From: Acidobacteria bacterium UBA2161
Lineage (GTDB): Bacteria > Acidobacteriota > Vicinamibacteria > Vicinamibacterales > UBA823
Direction: 5' to 3'
Length of the DNA stretch: 64,000 nucleotides
NCBI GenBank assembly: GCA_002328835.1
Contig: DCWN01000044.1
Coordinates: 62,001-126,000, forward strand
The notes under the pieces were generated by a model. The model made no database searches. It was not told where the DNA came from and saw nothing but the letters and a program-made list of their open reading frames with translations. A program made the position numbers and the translations under genes. This document shows, in pieces, positions 43,116 to 51,937 of the stretch; the stretch's first letter is position 1; every line of letters begins with the position of its first letter.

Positions 43116-43730
43116 ATGGACCGATACGAGAGGGCGATGCGATGGGGGCTGGCCGGTGTGCTCGCCCTGCCGGTGATGGTCGGGGCGCAGGAGCCCCCGA
43201 ACTTGCGGCAGCTGTTCGAGACCGGTCAGTACCAGGCAGTCGTCGACAATCTTCCCCAACGAGCCGATGACCCGGCTGCGATCTATCTCGCGGTGCAGAG
43301 CTACGCAAGGCTTCAGCAGCCAGCGCGTGTGACCGTGCTCCTCGACCAGCTGGCGGCCCGCCCAGTCGAGGATCCGTGGCACCACGTGGGCCGCGCCGTG
43401 CTGCTGGTCAGCCGGGGCGATTTCGAAGGGGCGCTCGCGTCGGCGAATCAGGCGGTGGCCGTCGGGGCCGCCGTGCCCGAGGCGCACTACCAGCTCGGTC
43501 TGGTGCTGGCTGGGCGTCGGGAATTTCCGGCAGCCGCAGCGGCGTTCGACGCGGCGGCCGAGCGCGACCCATCGTACGCTTACGCCTTCTACCAGGCCGG
43601 CCTTGCCTACTACCGTCACCGGCGGATCGACGTCATGGCGGCGCGCTTCGAGGCGTTCCTGAAGACGGCGCCGCAAGCGCCCGAGCGGACGCAGGTCGAG
43701 TCGATCATGCGCACGGTTCGTGGGCGGTAG
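43116..43730 (+). CDS. Exported TPR-repeat protein
   Basis: A 204-residue protein with an N-terminal signal-like helix (WGLAGVLALPVMVGAQ) and about four tetratricopeptide-like repeats from residue 28 on (YQAVVDNLPQRADDPAAIY, PEAHYQLGLVLAGRREFPAA, SYAYAFYQAGLAYYRHRR). Likely a periplasmic protein-protein scaffold. It lies 36 bases after the copper ATPase and may be cotranscribed. ATG 43116 follows GCAAGG; a GTG six bases earlier is the alternative. Confidence 0.75.
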   Translation: MDRYERAMRWGLAGVLALPVMVGAQEPPNLRQLFETGQYQAVVDNLPQRADDPAAIYLAVQSYARLQQPARVTVLLDQLAARPVEDPWHHVGRAVLLVSRGDFEGALASANQAVAVGAAVPEAHYQLGLVLAGRREFPAAAAAFDAAAERDPSYAYAFYQAGLAYYRHRRIDVMAARFEAFLKTAPQAPERTQVESIMRTVRGR

Positions 43731-43746
43731 TCGGTTTCACGAGCCG

Positions 43747-44136
43747 ATGGGAGGCTGCAGTGGGCGCCGCGCGCTGCGACACACGGCATACCAGGCCGGC
43801 CTGACGACCCGACATGGCGAGGTGCAAGACCTGCTCCGCGACCTGCCCGGGATCCTCGAGAAACCGCTTTGGGGCGGGCTGACCTATCGCTATCGCGACC
43901 GGGTCGTCTTCGTGCTCACCCGTCGCGCGCGCAGCATCCTGCTGGAGATGAAGCTCACCGAGTTCGAGGCCGATGCGGCGCTCCGGCTGCCGGGGGTCCG
44001 GCCGCACAGCTTCACGCGCCTGGCGCGGACCGGGTGGATCGGCCTGTCGATCACCGCAACGACGCCGCTGTCGCGCGTGAGCGACCTGGTCGATCGCAGC
44101 TACGAGCTGCGTGTGGAATCCTCGTCACCGATCTGA
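43747..44136 (+). CDS. MmcQ/YjbR-like small protein
   Basis: A 129-residue protein. The stretch KPLWGGLTYRYRDRVVFVLTRRARSILLEMKLTEFEADAALRLPGVRPHSFTRLARTGWI has the strand order and W-x-x-L/I-turn of the YjbR/MmcQ DNA-binding-like fold, but similarity is judged by eye only. It starts 17 bases after the TPR gene stop. No function is assigned. The 271-base gap downstream is filled by two repeat elements. Confidence 0.5.
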   Translation: MGGCSGRRALRHTAYQAGLTTRHGEVQDLLRDLPGILEKPLWGGLTYRYRDRVVFVLTRRARSILLEMKLTEFEADAALRLPGVRPHSFTRLARTGWIGLSITATTPLSRVSDLVDRSYELRVESSSPI

Positions 44137-44154
44137 GGACGAGCACCGGTGCGC

Positions 44155-44241
44155 GACGCGCCGAGCTCAGACAGTCCTCGCACGCCGACGGCATGGACTT
44201 CTGTTGAAAGGCGTCGGGGCTACCGGCCGTCGACGCGCTGT
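44155..44241 (+). repeat. Dispersed repeat, family 2, copy 1
   Basis: An ~87-base block beginning GCTCAGACAG..CCTCGCACGCCGACGGC and ending CGGCCGTCGACGCGCTGT. The two ends can pair imperfectly (GCCGACGGC against GCCGTCGAC). A second copy in the same orientation lies at 51804-51891. The two copies lie on either side of the TamB-Omp85 gene. Confidence 0.7.
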
Positions 44242-44306
44242 GGAACTCGCCGCCGGTCACATCCCCGGCGCTCGCCCTCCGCTCGAGGCGAGACCCAACC
44301 GACGAA

Positions 44307-44400
44307 GACTACGGCGCGCACGGCGCGCCGCGCGCGGGTCGGAGAGGGGCGCTCGGGGTCCCCGCGGAGACCCGCGCGGGGGCTCGGGGCGAAGCCCCGA
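44307..44400 (+). repeat. Dispersed structured repeat, family 1, copy D
   Basis: Full-length copy: GGCGCGC-ACG-GCGCGCC stem, CCCCGCG...CGCGGGG middle stem with a different loop from copy A, and TCGGGGC-GAA-GCCCCGA hairpin. It ends eight bases before the stop codon of the minus-strand TamB-Omp85 gene, so it lies just beyond that gene's 3' end. Confidence 0.8.
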
Positions 44401-44407
44401 TCTGATG

Positions 44408-47400
44408 TTAGAACGCGTGGCCGATCGAGAAGAACCAGCGACCGAACGGCTCGCTCGCCTCGCGGCGAAGCCGCGCGCCATAGTCCGCACGCAGCAACGC
44501 GAACGGCGTGTCGACCCGGAGGCCGAAGCCTACTCCCATCCGGAGATCCGAGATCGAAAGGTCGTGAACCCGCTCGAATGAGTTGCCGGCGTCGAAGAAG
44601 GCGACGCCGCCGAACCTGCCGGCGACGGGAAACCGCACTTCCTGGTTGAAGATCAGCAACGCTTGGCCGCCCACGTCGCCCAGGAAGTCGATTGGCCCGA
44701 GCGAGTTCTCCCGATACCCTCGCACGCTGTTGCCGCCGCCCGCCACGAACCGTTCAGTCGGGATCAGCTGCTGTTCGAACCCTGCCAACTCGAACCCCTT
44801 CGCCAGGCCGAGGCGGAACGCTGAGGCCAGCACGACGCCCCGACCGACCGACCGGAAGATCGACTGCTGCGCGAGGTACTTCACGAAGCGGACGTCCGAT
44901 CCGAGTGTCTCGGTGGCGTACTCGAGGCTGGACGAGTGGAACCACCCCCGCTTGGGCGCGATCAGATCGTCGCGCGTGTCCCACACTCCGGTCGTGCTAA
45001 GCCGCGCGATGTCTTCTGTCAGATCGAAGGGAATCGGCGCGAACCCGAAATCGTCGATCGGGACGATCTCGTTGAAGGTGTGATTCCGCTCGAAGTCGTA
45101 GGCGTAGGCGACAGTCAGGTTGCTCACGGGCCTGAAACGCTGCTCGATCGTGGCCTCACTCAGGTCTGCGGTTACTTGGAGCGGGTCATCATCGTCACTG
45201 AGCGACTCTCGGCCGAGCGAGGCGAACAGGCTGGTTGTCAGCGGCAGGCCGAACATCGACGGTGTGCTCACGAAGCCGCGCACCGCCCGCTCGACGCGAG
45301 TGTACCGGGTGGAGATGCCGACCGTGGCGGCGCGGCCCAGCAGGTTGGACCGTGTGAGGTCGGCAGTCAATCCTGGACGCACGCTGCGTGAGCTGACCTC
45401 ATCGAGCGGCGCGTTCTCGTCGGCGAGCTGTACGCCGTAGCGGAGGCGATACGCCGGCCATTCCTCAACCGTCACCCGCGCGCGAATCGCCTCGATATCG
45501 TTCGTTCCGGGCAACGACGTATCGTCGGCCGGCTCGGCCTCGATATTGACGCTGCGAAAGACCCCGGAGTCGTATAGCCGGCGGCGTGCCTCGAACCACG
45601 ACTCCAGGTTCACGGCTTCTCCAGGCGTCAGCTGCAGCGCCCGGTCGATGACTCCCGGATGAGTGCGGTAGATGCCGGTGACAGCGATGCTGTCGAGCAG
45701 TTGGCGTGGGCCTTCCGAGACGGCAATCCGAACAGCCGCCTCGCCCGATGCTCGGTCGACCGACGCCGTGAGGTCGACCTGGACCGTGTTGAACCCGGCG
45801 GCTCGATAGTCTGCGTCGAGTCGTAGCCGTGCCGCCTGCACCTCCGCGGTCAAGTAGAGATCGCCGGGGGCGAGTCCGAGGACGTTGTGGGCCTCGGTCT
45901 CGGCGCGTGCGTCCAGCCCCTCGAGGGTCACGCTCGAGATCGTGAACCGTGCGCCCTCGACGATACGAACCGGCAGCGTGGCGGTCGCACCCGAGAACTC
46001 GGCGGGCCCGACGCGCACCTGGGCGTTCAGCCAGCCCGACCGGCGATAGAGTACCGTCAGCGCGTTGGCGACGGGCTCGGCGTCGAGCCAGGCCGAGACC
46101 GTCAGGTCAGCGGCGGCGAGTTCGCGTTCGAGCGTGTCGGCGTCGATCCCCGCCTGGCCGGTGAAGACGAACTGCCGGGTGTGCGACCGGATGCCAGGCG
46201 CGATCGTCACCGCGATCGTCTTGGCGTCGCCGGTGTCGACGCGAACGATCGCATCGACCCGCGCCCGCACGTAGCCCTGTACCGCGAGATGCCCACGCAC
46301 GATCGTCCGCAGCTCGTCGAGCAGAAAGCCGTCGAAGACTGACTGATTCCACGCCTCTTCCAGCTCACGCCGAAGCCGTCCCGGGAGGGAATATCCCTCG
46401 ACCGCGAGCGTCGTCATCGGTCCAGCGTCAATCTCGTAGAGCAGCCGGAGCGTACCGTCTCCGACGACGCGACTCTCCCGGATCCGGACTTCGCGATACG
46501 CCCGGTCGTGATAGAAGCGCTCGAGCGTGTCCTGATCGCGTTGCCAGAGGTAGAACTCGAAGGGCCTGCCGGCCGTGACGTCCAACTGATCGAGCAGCGC
46601 GGCGTCGTCGAACCTCGGTGTGCCGGAGAATTCGACTGCGGTCACGCGGAGCGTTGGAGGGGCCGAGGGCGCAGGCGGGCGTGCTGCGCCGGCTGCGGGC
46701 GCGGCCGCCCCGAACGTCACTGCGTGTCTGAACTCATACGACCGGTCGTTGTTGTCGAACACGACGGCGCGCAGCTCGATATTCCGGCGCGGCGTGTAGT
46801 TGACGATCCACGTCAGCGCGCCGCTCTCGCTGAGGCTCTGCGAGAAGATCAGCTGAATGTCGCGGCTGAGATTCCGGCCGAACGTCAAGCGGGTGCCCGG
46901 GTCGGTCTCGGTGGCGATCAGGCTCGAGTCGAACCTGACGTCGCGCCCGCCGTCGACGTCGAGCCTGAGCGTGTCGAGCCCGACGGCCCGACCGGCGGCG
47001 CCGAAGGCTTCGCCCGACACCAATCCCAGAGCCCGCTCCCGCGCGATCGCGCCAGTCGCGGCGCCCGCCTCGTCCAGGGTTCGTCCGGTCAAGAGCAGCG
47101 AGATGATGTCGGCCTTGCTGGCAGCGGGCGACGCGCTCAATCCCGAACGGAGGTCCGTCGGAGTGCCGTTCAGGTTCAGCGTGATGTCGTAGTCGGACAC
47201 TCGCGTCCGCGCCGTCACCGTCAGGATCGGCTCGACACGCACCGGGTTCGTGAAATCGATGGCGCCGCTCTCGATCTCGTAGGTGGTGCCGGCCAGGAAG
47301 ATCTCACCGCCCTCGCGGATCTGCACCCGGCCGGTCAGCGCGGGCTGGCCGATAGTGCCGATGAGCGCAATGTCCGCGCCCAGCTCGAGGTCGGCATAGT

Positions 47401-50400
47401 TGTTCGTGACGACGATGTCCTCGGCCGTCGTGAGCCGGGCGTTCAGGGTCAGCTCGTCCAGGGCCGACGGTTCCTCGTCGATCAGCGCCGTCAGCCGTGG
47501 TGCGCTGAGCGCCGCGAGCAGACCCGAGGTCAGCGAGAGTGGCTGCCGGAATCCGCCGCGCAGCACGGTCACGACCCCGCCGAGGGCCGGGCGGTCGTCC
47601 GAGAGCTCGAGCGTCAAGTCCGCGTCGACTTCGCTCCGCAGGCCTTCGGGGATATTCATGGCCAGGCCGCGGCCGACGATCGACAGCGACCCGCCGGTCG
47701 GCCGCACGCCGGCGAGGGCGAGTTCGCCGTCGACTGCGAGTTCGCCCCCGTTGGCGAGGCCCGTGATCCCGTCGGTTCGGAGGCCGTCAGCGTCCAGGAG
47801 CAGGTGGCCGTTCAGCGAGGTGATTGTGAGTTGCGGGTCGGCGATCCGCAAGGAGACGTCGCTCAGCTGGACCGTTCCACGAACCTCTGGCGAGCTGGAC
47901 GAACCGCTCAGCCGCATATCGAGGGAGGCTTCGCCACTGGCGGCGGCGCCGCGCAGCAGTGCGCTGACCATGCCGACGTCGACGCGTCCGGTCGCGGCGA
48001 GATCAAGCTCGAGTTCGTCGGCAATTCCGACGCCACCCGACAGCGACACGATGTTGTCCGCCGAGCCCCACTCCCACGTGTCCACCTCGATGCGGCCGTC
48101 GGCCAGGCGGAGCCGCGTCGGGACGCGCTGCGCGACCGGGACGTCGGCCGCGGCGAGTTCGGCCCGTTCGAGCGTCAACTCGCCGCGCGCGGACGGCCAT
48201 GCCCACGCGTCGGCCTCGACGGCGAGCGAGGCGTCGACGCGGCCCGTGAGCCGTTCCACGATGCTCGGCTCGAGGAACGGCGCCAGCGCCGCCGGCGTGA
48301 CCGCCTCGATCCGCAGATCGACCCGTGCCGGGGCGCGATCGGTCCGGCTCGAGGCGATCGCCTCGGGCAGGTAGTCCTGTAACAGCGTGACCGGCAGCGC
48401 CCCCGAGCCTGTCAGCCTCGCGCCCTGCCACTCGGCCGCCACGCCGTCCAGCGTGACCGTCCAGTCCCGATAGCTGACGCGTGCGTCCAGGCCTGTGACG
48501 GGCGGCAACTCCGCCGGCGCGTACGCGGCCCCGTCGAGTTCGAGATCGGCTTCGATCGATGGTGCGTCAAGCGGACCGGCGATCGTGGCGCGTGCCTGCA
48601 AGGGGCCCGTGAGCGCCGCCCCGGTCGCGGACACCCCGGTCGCCAGCGCCACCAGGCTGACCGCATCGCCGAGATCTCCTCGCAGGGTAGCGACGAGCCG
48701 GTCGGTCGGCGCAGCGGAGATCCGGCCCTCGATTTCCATCAGCGTGTTGCCGACGGCGACCTCGACGCCGTCGACCTCGACGCCGTCGGCGGAGTACCGC
48801 ACCCTCGCCGGAGCTTCCAGACGGAAGGGCGCGCCGCGGAGCCTGGCGTCCAGCTCTCGAAGGTCGAGCGTGACGGCGGACGCGGTCGGATCGGACCAGA
48901 CGCCGGCGACCTGCGCTGTGCCCGACAACGCCCCCGAGAGCGGGGATGCGCCGGCGGTTTCGGGGGCGGCCAGCAGCCGGCCCGGGTCGAGTCCGTCGAT
49001 GTCAGCGGTCAGTTGGTACTCGCCGCTCGTCCGATCGACCGTCGCCTCGAGAATCAGACCGAGCTCTGGTGAGGTCGTTGCCACCGCGAGCGTGTCGCCG
49101 GCTAGGTCGAGATCGACGTCGGCCCGACCGACGGTTCGACCGAGCCACCGGAGATCGGCGAGCGACAGGCGACCCTGCGCGCGGGGGTCGGCGGTGGTCC
49201 CGGCGCCGTCGAGCGTCCAGCCGAGGGTCAGGTCGGGCCGCGTCGGTGAGCCGGCGGATCGGACACGCAGCGCCTCAGCGGAGCTGGTGAGAGTGTAGCC
49301 GCCCGTGGTGAAGTCGTACCGGCCGGTCAGAGCGAGCGTGCCGTCGGCCTGACGCGCCGCGAGCCGGTCGATCGTGAGGCCGCTGGGGTCGAGTCGAAGC
49401 TCGGCATCGAGCCGGTCGACCACCAATCCGCCGGCGCCGATGTCGGCGCCGCCGAGAGTCGCGTCGACTTCGGGCTCCGGCCACCGGCCGCCGAGCTGCC
49501 CGTCGAGGGTGGCGGCTCCCGTAACCCGCCAGTCTGCCGGAGTTGTGCCGGCGAGCGCGGCGAGGTCGCCGAGGTCCATCGCCAGGGTTCCGTCAATGGC
49601 AGACGTCTGAAGATCGAGCTGGCCGTCCAGCCGCAGCGTGTTGGCGCCGAGGGCGACCTCGAGCGAATCGAGCGCGAACCGGTCCGGGTCGCCCGCCAGC
49701 GTTCCGCGAAGCGTCGCAGGCCCGAACGCCTCGTACACGAGGCCGTGGCCTTCGATGTCGCCGGTCGCCCTGGGTGCGCCGAGCGTGCCACCCACGTCGA
49801 GTGCCGCGCGCAGTTCGCCGGCGAGTCGCGGCTCACCAGCCAGAAGCCCCAGGGCCGCGGCGCCGACGGCGTTCGCGTCGATCTGGATCCGGCCCGAGAT
49901 CGTCGTGTCGGCCAGGGCATCAGGCGAGACCACGCCGCCCAGGTTCGCCTCGGTTCGCAGCGCGTCGCCCACCCGCTGCCTCAAGTCGGCGGACCAGCGG
50001 CTGTCGCCGAGTTCGACGCGCCAGTCGGCGCTGACCGCCTCGGGCGCCTGCGCGACCGCTGGCCGGATGTCGTTCTCGATCGTCCCCGTGACGGCCGCAG
50101 TCGACAGAGTCGGCCAGTCGAGGAGGGCGGCCCCCGTGGCGACTCCGTCCAGCGCGATCGGCGGCACCACGGCGAGGCCGTCCAGGATCGCCTCGAGGTC
50201 GAGGTCGGTCCAGGCCAGGGCCACGGTTCCGGAAGCGGACTCGTCCAGGCCGAGCCGACCGGTCCCTCGTATCCGGCCTCCCGCGACTTCCAGATCGAGC
50301 GACGACAGGGCCAGTTCGCCCCCTGACGCCGTAACCTCGGAGCGCGCAATCACGATGTCGTCGAGCCCGCCGGCGCGCAGCGGACCTCCCGAGATGACGA

Positions 50401-51133
50401 GTGACGCCTCGGGAGACTCGAGCGAGCCGTCCAGACGACCCTCGACGGCGACGGTGCCCGCGGCTTCGACCTCGACTCGCCAGAACGCCGCCAGTGCTTC
50501 GAGATCGACGCTGCCCCGATGGATCAGCACCATCTCCGGCGTGGCGAGCAGGGATCGAACCGCGCCCGAGAGTTCCACTCGGCCCCACGGTGTTTCAACG
50601 ACGGCTGCCTCGATGCCGAGATCCTCGCCGTCGAACGCCAGCCGGGCATCGAGGTCGTCGATCAGGATCGTCCGGTCGCCGACTTCGATCGACGCGCTGC
50701 CGGCCATGCCGAGCGGGCCGGCGCTGGCGTTCCCGTCGCTCGGGTCGAGGCGCAGGCCGAGTCCGCTAGCTTCGATAGCGAAATCCTGGCTCGGGTCGGA
50801 CCAGGCCAGGTCGACGTCTTCCAGGTCGAGGCGCACGATGCCCGGCCGCACCGGCCAGTTCAGCTGTACTTCTGCCGACTCGACGCTGATGATTGGCGGC
50901 GAGTTGGAGAAGCCGATCTGCAGATTCTCGGCCTCGAAGCTCTGGGTGAACAAGTTGTACTCGAACTGCGTGGCTTCGACGCTGAGGCCGTAGCGCTCTT
51001 CGAGCTGTTCCGCGACGCGGTCGAGGACGAGACCGCGGACGACCGGCAGATGGAGGCCCCCGACGAGGACGGCGGCGGCCACGCCGGCCCAGAAGAGGCG
51101 TCTAACGAATGATCGCCGGAGGAACTGACGCAC
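44408..51133 (-). CDS. TamB-like protein fused to a TamA/BamA-like Omp85 protein
   Basis: A single 2241-residue frame without interruption. The N terminus has one membrane anchor (FWAGVAAAVLVGGLHLPVV) and an AsmA-like start. Residues ~60-1330 are repetitive beta sequence typical of the TamB groove. The DUF490/TamB C-terminal hallmark (ASKADIISLLLTGRTLDE) lies near 1340. From ~1490 (PTLRVTAVEFSGTPRF) come POTRA-like repeats up to ~1890, then a 16-strand Omp85 barrel with the FVAGGGNSVRGY region and an aromatic C terminus GHAF. TamB and TamA are normally separate proteins that move lipids or barrel proteins across the periplasm. It begins with GTG 51133, nine bases after an extended -10, so the mRNA is nearly leaderless. 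Confidence 0.88.
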   Translation of the reverse strand: MRQFLRRSFVRRLFWAGVAAAVLVGGLHLPVVRGLVLDRVAEQLEERYGLSVEATQFEYNLFTQSFEAENLQIGFSNSPPIISVESAEVQLNWPVRPGIVRLDLEDVDLAWSDPSQDFAIEASGLGLRLDPSDGNASAGPLGMAGSASIEVGDRTILIDDLDARLAFDGEDLGIEAAVVETPWGRVELSGAVRSLLATPEMVLIHRGSVDLEALAAFWRVEVEAAGTVAVEGRLDGSLESPEASLVISGGPLRAGGLDDIVIARSEVTASGGELALSSLDLEVAGGRIRGTGRLGLDESASGTVALAWTDLDLEAILDGLAVVPPIALDGVATGAALLDWPTLSTAAVTGTIENDIRPAVAQAPEAVSADWRVELGDSRWSADLRQRVGDALRTEANLGGVVSPDALADTTISGRIQIDANAVGAAALGLLAGEPRLAGELRAALDVGGTLGAPRATGDIEGHGLVYEAFGPATLRGTLAGDPDRFALDSLEVALGANTLRLDGQLDLQTSAIDGTLAMDLGDLAALAGTTPADWRVTGAATLDGQLGGRWPEPEVDATLGGADIGAGGLVVDRLDAELRLDPSGLTIDRLAARQADGTLALTGRYDFTTGGYTLTSSAEALRVRSAGSPTRPDLTLGWTLDGAGTTADPRAQGRLSLADLRWLGRTVGRADVDLDLAGDTLAVATTSPELGLILEATVDRTSGEYQLTADIDGLDPGRLLAAPETAGASPLSGALSGTAQVAGVWSDPTASAVTLDLRELDARLRGAPFRLEAPARVRYSADGVEVDGVEVAVGNTLMEIEGRISAAPTDRLVATLRGDLGDAVSLVALATGVSATGAALTGPLQARATIAGPLDAPSIEADLELDGAAYAPAELPPVTGLDARVSYRDWTVTLDGVAAEWQGARLTGSGALPVTLLQDYLPEAIASSRTDRAPARVDLRIEAVTPAALAPFLEPSIVERLTGRVDASLAVEADAWAWPSARGELTLERAELAAADVPVAQRVPTRLRLADGRIEVDTWEWGSADNIVSLSGGVGIADELELDLAATGRVDVGMVSALLRGAAASGEASLDMRLSGSSSSPEVRGTVQLSDVSLRIADPQLTITSLNGHLLLDADGLRTDGITGLANGGELAVDGELALAGVRPTGGSLSIVGRGLAMNIPEGLRSEVDADLTLELSDDRPALGGVVTVLRGGFRQPLSLTSGLLAALSAPRLTALIDEEPSALDELTLNARLTTAEDIVVTNNYADLELGADIALIGTIGQPALTGRVQIREGGEIFLAGTTYEIESGAIDFTNPVRVEPILTVTARTRVSDYDITLNLNGTPTDLRSGLSASPAASKADIISLLLTGRTLDEAGAATGAIARERALGLVSGEAFGAAGRAVGLDTLRLDVDGGRDVRFDSSLIATETDPGTRLTFGRNLSRDIQLIFSQSLSESGALTWIVNYTPRRNIELRAVVFDNNDRSYEFRHAVTFGAAAPAAGAARPPAPSAPPTLRVTAVEFSGTPRFDDAALLDQLDVTAGRPFEFYLWQRDQDTLERFYHDRAYREVRIRESRVVGDGTLRLLYEIDAGPMTTLAVEGYSLPGRLRRELEEAWNQSVFDGFLLDELRTIVRGHLAVQGYVRARVDAIVRVDTGDAKTIAVTIAPGIRSHTRQFVFTGQAGIDADTLERELAAADLTVSAWLDAEPVANALTVLYRRSGWLNAQVRVGPAEFSGATATLPVRIVEGARFTISSVTLEGLDARAETEAHNVLGLAPGDLYLTAEVQAARLRLDADYRAAGFNTVQVDLTASVDRASGEAAVRIAVSEGPRQLLDSIAVTGIYRTHPGVIDRALQLTPGEAVNLESWFEARRRLYDSGVFRSVNIEAEPADDTSLPGTNDIEAIRARVTVEEWPAYRLRYGVQLADENAPLDEVSSRSVRPGLTADLTRSNLLGRAATVGISTRYTRVERAVRGFVSTPSMFGLPLTTSLFASLGRESLSDDDDPLQVTADLSEATIEQRFRPVSNLTVAYAYDFERNHTFNEIVPIDDFGFAPIPFDLTEDIARLSTTGVWDTRDDLIAPKRGWFHSSSLEYATETLGSDVRFVKYLAQQSIFRSVGRGVVLASAFRLGLAKGFELAGFEQQLIPTERFVAGGGNSVRGYRENSLGPIDFLGDVGGQALLIFNQEVRFPVAGRFGGVAFFDAGNSFERVHDLSISDLRMGVGFGLRVDTPFALLRADYGARLRREASEPFGRWFFSIGHAF

Positions 51134-51142
51134 GATTCACCC

Positions 51143-51151
51143 ATTGTACCA
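51143..51151 (-). promoter_or_regulatory. Extended -10 promoter of the TamB-Omp85 gene
   Basis: Minus strand TGGTACAAT, identical to the element before dsbD. The hexamer ends nine bases before GTG 51133, leaving a leader of about three bases. Confidence 0.5.
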
Positions 51152-51280
51152 AGCTGTTCTGCGCTCGAGCGTCTACGAACGCGGCTGGGAGAAGCCGAGC
51201 GGATGTCGATGCGGCGAGAAGGTGGCGGTGATCGAGTGGGAGGGATCGCGACCCGAGGGTCCTGCGGTGCCAGGCCGCGT

Positions 51281-51745
51281 TCAGGCCGGCACCGGCACCG
51301 GTCGCGAGAGTGCGCACGCGACCGAGCTCTGTCGGATCGCGCGTTCGAGCGTCGCCGTTCGCGCCGCGAGGCCACGCCGACGATCCGGCTTGACCAGCAG
51401 CCGCAAGGCGTAGGTGTCGGGGGCACCGGTCGCACGCTGAAACGGACCGACGCGATAGACGGCGGCGGGCACGCCGGTGCGTTGCAGCGCGCCTGGCAGT
51501 TGCGCCCGCTCACGCGCCGACCGGTCGATGTGAAACGTCACCAGCCGGTGGAGTGGGATCGGGTTGCCGCTCCGGCATTCCAGCAGCACGCCGGTGTCGC
51601 TCACGTTCCGGGTTCGCACGATGGCGAACCGGCTGGTGCCCTCGGCGTCCCGCCAGGTCAGACGTCCGGCGACCGAGATCGCTCGTCGCTCGGCGGCTCG
51701 TTCCTCGACCGGTTGCGCTTGGCTCTCACTTCGCTCCATCAGCAT
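51281..51745 (-). CDS. PilZ-domain protein
   Basis: A 154-residue protein whose first part is a PilZ domain: the RxxxR-type arginines in ERRAISVAGRL and the [DN]xSxxG motif in NVSDTGVLLEC, together the cyclic-di-GMP-binding signature. A short C-terminal extension follows. No effector domain is attached. ATG 51745 is preceded by GGGAGG. A GGDEF protein with an I-site is encoded at 62 kb, so c-di-GMP signalling exists in this organism. Confidence 0.78.
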   Translation of the reverse strand: MLMERSESQAQPVEERAAERRAISVAGRLTWRDAEGTSRFAIVRTRNVSDTGVLLECRSGNPIPLHRLVTFHIDRSARERAQLPGALQRTGVPAAVYRVGPFQRATGAPDTYALRLLVKPDRRRGLAARTATLERAIRQSSVACALSRPVPVPA

Positions 51746-51803
51746 CAGGGCCTCCCTCGATACCCAGGAGGTAATACAAGGACCGAGCCAAGATCGCACG
51801 GGC

Positions 51804-51891
51804 CGTCGCGCCGGGCTCAGACACCCTCGCACGCCGACGGCAGCAGATGCGTTGCATCGGGCGAACCTGATAACGGCCGTCGACGCGCTGT
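51804..51891 (+). repeat. Dispersed repeat, family 2, copy 2
   Basis: Second copy of the element at 44155-44241. The conserved ends GCTCAGACA..CCTCGCACGCCGACGGCA and CGGCCGTCGACGCGCTGT are nearly identical, while the ~35-base middle differs. It lies in the 192-base gap between the PilZ and cyclase-family genes; the rest of that gap shows the PilZ ribosome-binding site only. Confidence 0.7.
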
Positions 51892-51937
51892 CCACCCTGC
51901 TGGCGACAGGACCCGCCGACGTCGACAGGTCTGCTTT

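Noticed and set aside
46508..50993. Long plus-strand open frames opposite the TamB-Omp85 gene
   Set aside because: They are Arg/Ala/Ser-rich shadow translations of the high-GC antisense strand with no start signals or domains.
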